The notes beneath the pieces were generated by a model. The model was given only the letters and a program-made list of their open reading frames with translations. It had not been told where the DNA came from and searched no databases. This document shows positions 36,201 through 42,220 of a stretch of 64,000 nucleotides of DNA, in pieces. Origin of the DNA: Oscillatoriaceae cyanobacterium Prado104 (GTDB lineage Bacteria; Cyanobacteriota; Cyanobacteriia; Cyanobacteriales; Microcoleaceae); the NCBI GenBank assembly GCA_025454405.1, contig JALOON010000011.1, positions 176,942 through 240,941 on the forward strand, given 5' to 3'. Position 1 is the first letter of the stretch, and the number at the start of each line of letters is the position of its first letter. The position numbers and the translations under genes were made by a program.

Positions 36201-37056
36201 GTTAACCAATACCACCGATCTCGTTCGCGGCCGCCGAGGCGGTATTGTTTTGGGGGCTTCATCCTTTCCGCTTCTCAGTCTTCTCTCAACGATTTCAAAT
36301 ACCGCAAAATCTACTGCAAGTATTGCAAATCAAAGCGCCCTAATAGGACGATCGGCCGCGCGAGTACATGATAATATTGTCAGTCAACCTGCAGGTCAAG
36401 CATTAACTATTGGGGCGATCGGACCTGTTTCAATTACCAACAATCATTTCCATAGCGAAGTATCGGGAACTGAGTTTTTCGACCTCCTGGCGGGAAGCGT
36501 TCTCATCGTAAATTTTGGTGGATTGAACCGACTGGGTACGCCAGGACTTGCAGGCACGGTTTCCTCAACAGAAGCAATTTATGGAAAAGCTTTTAGGTCA
36601 GAAAAAAAAGCTCAATTTACCCGCAATCCCGACACAGAGTTGCTATTCCCCAACGGCAATACTTTATTTAACAGCAATCAAACTCGATCGGGCAGTCAAA
36701 ACACCAGCCTAACCAGCCAATGGATTTTCTCAACCGATGATATTGGATTTGACGGCAACCAATCCGACTGCTTGGGTGGATTCCCCTTGAAAGAGAGAAT
36801 TCTTGCTGTGAATACCGTGCTTTGGGCAACAACCTTGCGAGCAACTGACAGTCGCTTTAAGGAAATCCTCGATCTGGGGCAAGAAACATCTGTAAGAACT
36901 TCGCTGATTACTTTGAGTATACTGATGAATAACACGACAAACAATCAAGGCGACCATTGCATCTTTACCTTAAATACCAATCCAGTTGCGACTCCTCCTC
37001 TTGTCACGGAAGGGAACCAGATTTTAGATACAAAATGGTGCCCCCTACAGGTTTAG
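33292..37056 (+). CDS. Large beta-helix fibre/baseplate-extension protein (DUF6519-like N-terminus)
   Basis: This 1254-residue protein's N-terminus (MKGDFSRWYFNQKDNFAGVL, QQQGKVLLDSDWNAQTQI) is the conserved start of a DUF6519-type family seen in eCIS loci. Residues about 460-660 and 690-1150 are a right-handed parallel beta helix (IADAIRHLPNSGGKICLLPG, IEIGRNRIIACQEAIHVKQG, LEIRENHIFNCFQTPINQAL). A carboxypeptidase-regulatory-like module is inserted at about 740-830 (NVTTNADGFFSIAELEAGNY). About residues 656-677 are strikingly hydrophobic (VFVGYINWIWSIPLLLFLT), unusual inside a beta helix. ATG at 33292 is preferred to an upstream TTG. Likely a fibre or membrane-contacting baseplate arm. Confidence 0.78.
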   Translation: MKGDFSRWYFNQKDNFAGVLQQQGKVLLDSDWNAQTQIINDWQETAGQDIIGAGVAAVPAGAPDAFKVTQALLGSSSVQLTLFPGRIWADGLLVNLEVDKNATGKPIVDANDQPIAKRTATYLQLPIQEPPENLIRRQIRDAVILEVWQEAINGFQLPEILIEPALGGPDTTERIQTSTAFKLYRLAPDETCENIRTKLQDDFANKGKLTVSLQPTAVTKGDCPVVKDGGYTGFEHYLYRIEIARVDSSTPSFKWSQFNGGLVGRGEFKPAAGDEPTKVLITANFQAITTSGSIEFYLEAIEYDANFGHWRVIYGAKATLNSDNELILNATTLFGTFPAASDPPKTTFFRLWNGIEEISQFPMGTSKELRDGIRLEFENPSPGKYVPGDYWTFKVRAGEIDNPPFLLQEQPPDGIHYHRVPVAELNWNRNQTITFNAGEIEDCRKPFRPLINQKGCCSFTVGDGKSSYGDFNSIADAIRHLPNSGGKICLLPGLHEANVLIQNKRNIKIEGCGKQTRVIPQKNDRESPIFQIVDSECIALLDMDLVTLGGRAIELEATEIGRLKEIEIGRNRIIACQEAIHVKQGVEINIHHNKIRMLDKQGAGVGIYLMAEDSLIERNDIGVIPAEQTPPRDTPNGENTPDPTDPCANLEIVYHNIPVFVGYINWIWSIPLLLFLTNPYQALGGIQIAGGSERVKVWENTINGGAGNGIALGTSLAAFLEQLAESPEEKEQIIEHTRGGIEGFVKLEETGLANITVLFEPIDLSPATKTKNVTTNADGFFSIAELEAGNYRVDIATPGYKIDGITFSGDNRQGFRYLQIDVVQEEIDFGNLLAFIYDIEIDRNEISRMELSGIGLPRVELPNSLPKTVAQQVKTFAGLLAIFGNPVIGLEIRENHIFNCFQTPINQALRDEVKVRGFGGISLGMCANLAIDRNRIESNGTSHINPVCGIFVTYGEQMDITHNWIAENGPLTNTTDLVRGRRGGIVLGASSFPLLSLLSTISNTAKSTASIANQSALIGRSAARVHDNIVSQPAGQALTIGAIGPVSITNNHFHSEVSGTEFFDLLAGSVLIVNFGGLNRLGTPGLAGTVSSTEAIYGKAFRSEKKAQFTRNPDTELLFPNGNTLFNSNQTRSGSQNTSLTSQWIFSTDDIGFDGNQSDCLGGFPLKERILAVNTVLWATTLRATDSRFKEILDLGQETSVRTSLITLSILMNNTTNNQGDHCIFTLNTNPVATPPLVTEGNQILDTKWCPLQV

Positions 37057-37125
37057 TACCGTTGGATTAATTCTCTTCCCAATTCCCAATTCCCAATTCC
37101 CTATTCACCATTCCCCATTACCGAT

Positions 37126-38100
37126 ATGAACGAAGCTTTCCCCCCTGAAATCCTGAAAAAACTTACTGAAACCTTCACCGATGCAGGTTCCACCAATATC
37201 AATGCCTTGCAGCAAATCCGAGACGTACAAGTTATGATGGGTTCCCTGCTGCAACACGAAGCCAAACGATTGGAGAAAAAGCTAGGCACGGACAACCTGC
37301 GAGTGCAACAATTTCAAGCCAGTATCAAACGCAATCAAACCATTGCCAAAGATTTAGAAGTCGAACTAGAAATTGCAAAAATTCGCGTTCCTGAAGTTGA
37401 CCCAAAAGACTCCCTCATTCACGGTCGCATTGTGGATAAAAATCGACGGGGTTTAGCGGGTTTAGTGGTGTCGATCGCCGATGTTCGAGGAAACGCAATT
37501 CGCGCTTTTGGTAAAACAACAACAGACGTTTCAGGCTACTACGCACTGCCAGTTAAAGCTGAGGTATTGCAAAAAGTAACGGCATCAATTAAAGAGGGAG
37601 TTGTTGTTGTGGTTTCTAACGCCAATGAAGAGTTAATCTACCGCAATCACAACCCTGTAAGATTAGTCGCGAGCGATCGCATTTTAGTCGAGTCTGTCAT
37701 CAATCGCAGCGATATCAGTTCCCCAGGAGGCGGGAAACAACCATCAGAAAAGCCGCCAACAGATGACCAAACACCTGCACCGCAAGAGGCATGGGTAGTG
37801 CGAGGACGAGTGACAGATGAAACCGGAAAAGGGATTGCAGGATTGATGGTTAGCGCGCTCGATCGCGATCGGCGCTACGATGACAAATTAGGTTCGGCAC
37901 TGACAAATCGGGAAGGAGAATTTCGCATTACCTACCGCGTTCAAGATTTTCGCGAAGGTTTAGAACGGGGGCCAGATTTGTACGTTACCATCATAGATAT
38001 AGAGGGCAATTTGCTGCATTCATCGATCGATAGCATTCGAGAAAATGCCAAGCGAGAAGAGGTTTACGAAATTAGGTTAAATAGGAGCGATCGGGGTTGA
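37126..38100 (+). CDS. eCIS-associated protein with two carboxypeptidase-regulatory-like domains
   Basis: This 324-residue protein has a helical N-terminus (about 1-95: EILKKLTETFTDAGSTNINA, LQHEAKRLEKKLGTDNLRVQ). Two Ig-like carboxypeptidase-regulatory repeats follow: about 98-190 (IHGRIVDKNRRGLAGLVVSI, TDVSGYYALP) and 225-320 (VRGRVTDETGKGIAGLMVSA, TNREGEFRITYRV), joined by a Pro/Gln-rich linker. It is the last structural-looking gene of the locus. Such folds bind surfaces or stabilise fibres, so a fibre-tip or attachment role is plausible but unproven. No Shine-Dalgarno; CCCAATT-type heptamers precede the ATG. Confidence 0.7.
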   Translation: MNEAFPPEILKKLTETFTDAGSTNINALQQIRDVQVMMGSLLQHEAKRLEKKLGTDNLRVQQFQASIKRNQTIAKDLEVELEIAKIRVPEVDPKDSLIHGRIVDKNRRGLAGLVVSIADVRGNAIRAFGKTTTDVSGYYALPVKAEVLQKVTASIKEGVVVVVSNANEELIYRNHNPVRLVASDRILVESVINRSDISSPGGGKQPSEKPPTDDQTPAPQEAWVVRGRVTDETGKGIAGLMVSALDRDRRYDDKLGSALTNREGEFRITYRVQDFREGLERGPDLYVTIIDIEGNLLHSSIDSIRENAKREEVYEIRLNRSDRG

Positions 38101-38194
38101 GGCGATCGATAATTCACCTGCATCTGAAAGTTCATCAAGTTGAGTTTTTTAACATTACCATTTGTAAAATAGAGGCGAGGTAAGTGTTGTAGCT

Positions 38195-38911
38195 ATGACC
38201 ACAGTATCGGAATTCCCCAAAACATTACCCGACCACACCCAGCTTCCCGAATCGGACGGTACGTTTGTGAAGAACTTCCAGGAACACCCGCAAAGTATTC
38301 TGTTAACCGAGTCGATCGAGCCGATTCTCCGACAACTGCACCCCGACGGACAATATGCGATCGGTCAAGATAGCGGCATTTACTGGCGCTTAACCGACCC
38401 CCCAGAGCGCGGAGCCGAAGCCCCCGACTGGTTCTACGTCCCCAACGTCCCACCCGTCCTCGACGGTCAAATGCGACGCTCCTACGTCATGTGGCAGGAA
38501 ATCGTTGCCCCACTGATTGTCTTAGAATTTGTCTCCGGCAACGGTCAAGAGGAACGGGATACAACCCCTTACGAAGGGAAATTTTGGGTGTACGAACAAG
38601 CCGTTCGCGCTCCCTTCTACGGCATCTACGAAGTGACGCGCTCCAGTATCGAAGTCTATCATCTCGTGAACGGGCGCTACAGTTTACTCCCCGCCAACGA
38701 TCGCGGACACTACCCAATTGTGCCGATGGGAGTCGAACTCGGCATTTGGCAGGGGCGCTACAAAAACGCCGACTTACCCTGGTTGCGCTGGTGGGATTGC
38801 CAGGGCAACTTGCTGTTGGCGGGGGAAGAACGCGCCGATCGAGCCGAACAGGAGAATGCGCTGTTGCGACAGCAACTCCGGGCATTGGGAATAGAGCCAG
38901 AAACCCTGTAG
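38195..38911 (+). CDS. Uma2-family PD-(D/E)XK endonuclease-like protein
   Basis: This 238-residue protein is of the Uma2 (formerly DUF820) family, a PD-(D/E)XK-fold nuclease-like group greatly expanded in cyanobacteria and of unclear role. The fold residues are APDWFYVPNVPPVL, LIVLEFVSGNGQEER and EGKFWVYEQAVRAPFYGIYE; a short coiled coil closes it (RADRAEQENALLRQQLRALG). A close paralogue lies at 62383. It sits between the last structural eCIS gene and the first cargo gene, probably as an independent insertion. Confidence 0.85.
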   Translation: MTTVSEFPKTLPDHTQLPESDGTFVKNFQEHPQSILLTESIEPILRQLHPDGQYAIGQDSGIYWRLTDPPERGAEAPDWFYVPNVPPVLDGQMRRSYVMWQEIVAPLIVLEFVSGNGQEERDTTPYEGKFWVYEQAVRAPFYGIYEVTRSSIEVYHLVNGRYSLLPANDRGHYPIVPMGVELGIWQGRYKNADLPWLRWWDCQGNLLLAGEERADRAEQENALLRQQLRALGIEPETL

Positions 38912-38954
38912 CGCGATCGATAATTAACCTGCATCTTTTGGAGGCGGTAAAACA

Positions 38955-40022
38955 ATGAGAACTCTGGCTACAAAACAACCGATCAATGATGTTGTCAAGC
39001 AGAAGCATGGGGGTAAGGGGCGAGGGCGATCGATTTCCCCTTTATCGACGGGAATGCCAATGTTGCAACGTCAATGTGCCTGCGGTGGCAGTTGTCCGCG
39101 CTGTCAGGATGAATTGGGAATTCAAACTAAGTTGAAGATTAGCGAACCGGGGGATAAGTACGAACAGGAGGCCGATCGAATTGCCGATGAAGTGATGCGA
39201 ATGCCGGAACCTTCTGTGCAGCAGAAAATCGAGCCAGAAGAGGAAGAAGGTATTGTTCAGAGGAAAGCGCTCTCCAATCCTACTCTCGGATCCGAAATCC
39301 CATCTATTGTTCGTGAAGCTGTAAATTCCTCGGCTCACCCGCTCGACTCTAAAACCCGTTCCTTGATGGAATATCGCTTTGGTCATGACTTTAGCCAAGT
39401 TCGGCTTCATATAGGAACAAAAGCGACTCAATCTGCACAAGCAGTAGGGGCATTAGCCTATACCCTGGGTCACCACATTGTCGTCGATGCAGACCGTTAT
39501 GCACCTGAAACAGCAGAGGGTCAACGGTTGCTCGCCCATGAACTGGTACATGTGTTACAGCAGAGCCCCTTGATATTGGAGAATGGTACGTTTGAGGTTA
39601 CCCCAGGAGCAGAGCAATTGCAGCGAGCAATTCCCCAAGGCTTGGTGATAGCTGCTGGTATCATAGCTGCCATTGCGGCTTGTGCATCTCCTTGGTATTT
39701 CTATGCAATGAGAACATACTCTGGGAAAACTGACAAATGGCGTCACTGCTATGTGTCGTGTCAGATGAGCAAAACCTGTGGTCCGATTTTGACGGAATTG
39801 GCAGGTCTTGGAAAGGAAATTAGAGATCGTGCCGTAGCAGCGTACTGCGGAGATAACCAAACTTCTTGGCTATGCCAGGGTGGTCATGGTGATTTTTTAG
39901 ATAGTCTGAGAGACTTAGCAGCTAATCAAACTTGTATTGCGTGGGAAGCTGCTATTGTTGGACCTTTGGCTAGGCTCTGGCGTGAAAGCTGTTTTGATTG
40001 CTGCAATAGAGCAGGTTTGTAA
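38955..40022 (+). CDS. eCIS cargo candidate: leader + DUF4157 + Cys-rich membrane tail
   Basis: This 355-residue protein opens with the leader shared by three genes here (RSISPLSTGMPMLQRQCACG, then GSCPRCQDELGIQTKLKI), followed by EPGDKYEQEADRIADEVMRM. The DUF4157 domain spans about 115-200 and ends with the zinc-protease-like AHELVHVLQQ. DUF4157 is enriched in eCIS loci. A hydrophobic helix follows (about 228-252: GLVIAAGIIAAIAACASPWY) and a Cys-rich tail with about nine cysteines (CYVSCQMSKTC, ESCFDCC). This tail is the likely effector part; its activity is unknown. GGAGG precedes the ATG by 10 bases. Confidence 0.75.
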   Translation: MRTLATKQPINDVVKQKHGGKGRGRSISPLSTGMPMLQRQCACGGSCPRCQDELGIQTKLKISEPGDKYEQEADRIADEVMRMPEPSVQQKIEPEEEEGIVQRKALSNPTLGSEIPSIVREAVNSSAHPLDSKTRSLMEYRFGHDFSQVRLHIGTKATQSAQAVGALAYTLGHHIVVDADRYAPETAEGQRLLAHELVHVLQQSPLILENGTFEVTPGAEQLQRAIPQGLVIAAGIIAAIAACASPWYFYAMRTYSGKTDKWRHCYVSCQMSKTCGPILTELAGLGKEIRDRAVAAYCGDNQTSWLCQGGHGDFLDSLRDLAANQTCIAWEAAIVGPLARLWRESCFDCCNRAGL

Positions 40023-40067
40023 CAAAGTCGTCCATTACGAACGTGATAGAAATGAGGCAGTAAAACG

Positions 40068-41126
40068 ATGAGAATTATTGCGACAAAAAAATCGAATCAC
40101 GATTCTGCCAAACATAAGAAGAATGAGGATAGGGTGCAATCTGCGCACAACAGCGCTAGCCTAATGCCTCCTGTGCTAACGCGATCGCGTTCCATTTCCC
40201 CTTTATCGACGGGAATGCCACTGCTACAACGTCAATGTGCTTGTGGTGGCGGTTGTCCGCGCTGTCAGGATGAACTGGGGATTCAACACGTCACCCAACA
40301 AATTTCGCCGATCGTCCAGCGCACGCCTACACCCGACGATCCTAGCTCGTCTCCGCTAATTTCTCCCTCCCTCGCCCGCTTCCTCGGATCGCTCGTTCTC
40401 GATCGCTTTACCCTCGATCGTGCTACACTGACCCGCCAACATCAAGTACAACTTGCCGAATTCGCCCAGACCCTTCTGATGCTGCTACGCAACTATCCCA
40501 GCGGTATTATCCGGATAACGGGTCACGCAGATGCAACGAGTAGCGAGAGTCATAACCTCGGACTGGGGCAACACCGCGCCGACGCTGTGCGAGATGCTCT
40601 CGTATTGGCAGGAGTCCCTGAGACGAGAATCATTACAATGAGTACAGGAGAAGAAGAACTACGTATCCCAACTCAGCGTGCTGAACCCCGCAATCGTCGG
40701 GTAGAAGTGCAATTCCAACCAGAATCCGTCGTACACCTACTTTCACAGCCACCTGTACAATTACCACCGCAACCTTCGCAAGAGCCAGAACGACCGTTAG
40801 ATTTGAGGCCGCGACTTCCCGTACAACCCGAAACTCTGGAAGAACGTATAAACCGAATTTTGAGGGAACCTGTACCAGAAAGACCGAGGCGATCTTTTAA
40901 CGATCTGTTCTGGGAGCGTGTTGATGAAGGTCTGGACGATGTGATGGATCGAGTAGATGTCCCAGAATCGCTGCGTCCCTGGGTAAGGCGTGGAGTCCGA
41001 GCAGCGATCGAGCGTGGAGCTGAAGAAATTTTCGATCGGGTTGCAGATGAAGTAGGACTTGATGATACCCAAACCGAAGTTATCCGAACTGTCATTGAGG
41101 CTACAATGGCACAACCCGTTTTTTGA
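40068..41126 (+). CDS. eCIS cargo candidate: leader + OmpA-like domain, no DUF4157
   Basis: This 352-residue protein carries the same leader (SISPLSTGMPLLQRQCACGG, GCPRCQDELGIQ; about 44-75) but no DUF4157. An OmpA/MotB-type peptidoglycan-binding domain follows at about 97-215: VLDRFTLDRATLTRQHQVQL, IIRITGHADATSSESHNLGL, and AEPRNRRVEVQF. A Pro-rich hinge leads to an acidic helical C-terminus (about 285-352: LFWERVDEGLDDVMDRVDVP, VRRGVRAAIERGAEEIFDRV), unrecognised. An OmpA domain would suit cell-wall targeting of an injected protein. Its TGA overlaps the ATG of the next gene. Confidence 0.72.
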   Translation: MRIIATKKSNHDSAKHKKNEDRVQSAHNSASLMPPVLTRSRSISPLSTGMPLLQRQCACGGGCPRCQDELGIQHVTQQISPIVQRTPTPDDPSSSPLISPSLARFLGSLVLDRFTLDRATLTRQHQVQLAEFAQTLLMLLRNYPSGIIRITGHADATSSESHNLGLGQHRADAVRDALVLAGVPETRIITMSTGEEELRIPTQRAEPRNRRVEVQFQPESVVHLLSQPPVQLPPQPSQEPERPLDLRPRLPVQPETLEERINRILREPVPERPRRSFNDLFWERVDEGLDDVMDRVDVPESLRPWVRRGVRAAIERGAEEIFDRVADEVGLDDTQTEVIRTVIEATMAQPVF

Positions 41127-41365
41127 TGGTGTCACAAGAGTTCGATCGCGCTATCAAAACCAGTCTTAGCTACCAGCCAACCGTCATTACACTCAATCGC
41201 AAACCTTGTCGAGATGATGGGACAAAAATTGCTGATTGGGAATTACGCATCGGTGTATATCGAGTTTATTACAATGTAGAAGAGCAAGTGCATATAGTAG
41301 CCATCCAGCGGATTGGCGAAAAACCTAATAATACAGTGTTCTTTCGCGGCAAACAGGAGGAATAA
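41126..41365 (+). CDS. RelE/ParE-like toxin, N-terminally shortened
   Basis: This 79-residue protein contains QPTVITLNRKPCRDDGTKIA followed by DWELRIGVYRVYYNVEEQVH, IVAIQRIGEK and NNTVFFRGKQEE, the core and C-terminus of the cyanobacterial RelE/ParE fold of ribosome-dependent RNases or gyrase toxins. Full relatives have about 25-30 more residues (first helix) before this point. Here that helix is replaced by MVSQEFDRAIKTSLSY, so the protein is probably truncated by recombination with the upstream gene. ATG overlaps the previous stop. The next gene could be its antitoxin. Confidence 0.65.
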   Translation: MVSQEFDRAIKTSLSYQPTVITLNRKPCRDDGTKIADWELRIGVYRVYYNVEEQVHIVAIQRIGEKPNNTVFFRGKQEE

Positions 41366-41367
41366 AG

Positions 41368-41685
41368 ATGTTATGGACTTACCGTGTATTTCACGATAAA
41401 GACGGTTACTGCATCCGTGTCGTTTATTACGAGCGCGACGGAACGCTCATCAGTTATCAGAAAGAACCTGCCATGCCGACAGGTGCAACAGCTGAAGAAT
41501 TACTGCAAGACATCGCAGCTTTTAAACAGGCATTTGAGTTGCCTATCCTGACAATGGAGGAGCTAGATATCGAACTCGCAACCCTTCCTCCAAAACCAAA
41601 AAAAGATCGAAGTCAAAACAAAACCCTAGACCAAGTAATGACCGAACTTGACTTGGAAAGTGCGGTATCGTCAAATCCTGATTGA
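41368..41685 (+). CDS. Conserved small protein, possible antitoxin partner of the RelE-like gene
   Basis: This 105-residue protein has a beta-rich N-terminal half (MLWTYRVFHDKDGYCIRVVY, YERDGTLISYQKEP), a helix (TAEELLQDIAAFKQAFELPI) and a Lys/Pro-rich linker. Proteins with a WTYRVF-x(n)-REVYYE-like start are common small hypotheticals in cyanobacteria; no function is established. It begins 3 bp after the RelE-like stop, a toxin-antitoxin-like arrangement. Its last 26 bp overlap the xisI remnant in another frame. Confidence 0.65.
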   Translation: MLWTYRVFHDKDGYCIRVVYYERDGTLISYQKEPAMPTGATAEELLQDIAAFKQAFELPILTMEELDIELATLPPKPKKDRSQNKTLDQVMTELDLESAVSSNPD

Positions 41686-41773
41686 CGGCAAAATCTGGAT
41701 TCAGCACGACGGAACCGAAGAAGGAATCGCCGAAGAATTGGATGGAGTTAAACCCAATGAGTATATTATTTGA
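41660..41773 (+). pseudogene. xisI remnant
   Basis: A 37-codon frame from GTG at 41660 reads VRYRQILIDGKIWIQHDGTE then EGIAEELDGVKPNEYII and stops at 41771-41773. The block LIDGKIWIQHDGTEEGIAEEL is the conserved C-terminal core of XisI, the fdxN-element excision controlling factor family, usually paired with xisH. The N-terminal ~70 residues and the normal C-terminal end are missing, and no xisH is in view. Its 24-bp segment GAAGAAGGAATCGCCGAAGA... recurs at about 44367-44390. Confidence 0.65.
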
Positions 41774-42122
41774 CCTACTGGAAAAAATCAAAACCAAGCC
41801 TGGTTTATATCTGGGAACTGCCTCGATCGCCAGTCTGCGGATGTTCGTTCTCGGTTATCGTTTTGCGCGCTCTGAATTGAGTATCGCCAATACGGAAGCC
41901 GAAAGTGACTTCTACAAAAACTTCCAACCGTGGCTGCAAAACCGTTTATCTATTCGTACCGTCAACGCCTGGGACAAAATTATTTTGCTGACCTGCATCA
42001 ACGAGAAAGCTGCGTTTGATTACTTCTTCCAACTGCTGGATGAGTTTCTCCAACGAGACAAAAGCCAAGACATCGACCCTCTTTTGGTTAAATCCTCAAA
42101 AGATACTGAAAAAGTTGCATGA
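41757..42122 (+). CDS. Small protein, possible immunity-like
   Basis: This 121-residue protein from the ATG at 41757 reads MSILFDLLEKIKTKPGLYLG, then SIASLRMFVLGYRFARSEL, WDKIILLTCINEKAAFDYFF and QLLDEFLQRDKS. Small proteins with a KPGMYLG-x-SI-x-L-x-GY start are often found beside polymorphic toxins, as I recall the pattern; a role in protecting against the product of the next gene is inference. An open frame begins 75 bp earlier but would overlap the xisI remnant. It lies directly before the metalloprotease cargo gene. Confidence 0.6.
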   Translation: MSILFDLLEKIKTKPGLYLGTASIASLRMFVLGYRFARSELSIANTEAESDFYKNFQPWLQNRLSIRTVNAWDKIILLTCINEKAAFDYFFQLLDEFLQRDKSQDIDPLLVKSSKDTEKVA

Positions 42123-42129
42123 AAACACG

Positions 42130-42215
42130 GCAAACTGACAGAATTTGCCGTTTCATAATGAGTCTGAATATGCTCGAATTTCAAATCTCGATCGAGGGGC
42201 AATCGTTAAACAGTA
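42130..42215. repeat. Direct repeat copy A of an ~80-bp segment flanking the cargo gene
   Basis: GCAAACTGACAGAATTTGCC followed by TTTCATAATGAGTCTGAATA, TGCTCGAATTTCAAAT and ATCGTTAAA is repeated with few changes at 44541-44617 (copy B). Copy A lies just upstream of the start codon of the large cargo gene, copy B after its stop. The copies are 2411 bp apart. The segment may contain the gene's leader. A frame through it would add 34 N-terminal residues to the cargo protein, but the sister gene starts at the shared MRTLATKQPIND. Confidence 0.85.
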
Positions 42216-42220
42216 AAACA

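Noticed and set aside
12342..38100. Prophage
   Set aside because: Tail and baseplate genes only; no capsid, portal, terminase, integrase, replication or lysis genes, and an AAA+ ATPase plus Pvc16-type terminator typical of eCIS.
12342..38100. Type VI secretion system
   Set aside because: No TssJ/L/M membrane complex, no ClpV and no separate TssB/TssC pair; single large sheath and DUF4255 terminator instead.
42119..42220. 34-residue extension of the metalloprotease cargo protein
   Set aside because: It translates the duplicated 80-bp segment; the sister gene at 38955 begins at the shared MRTLATKQPIND.
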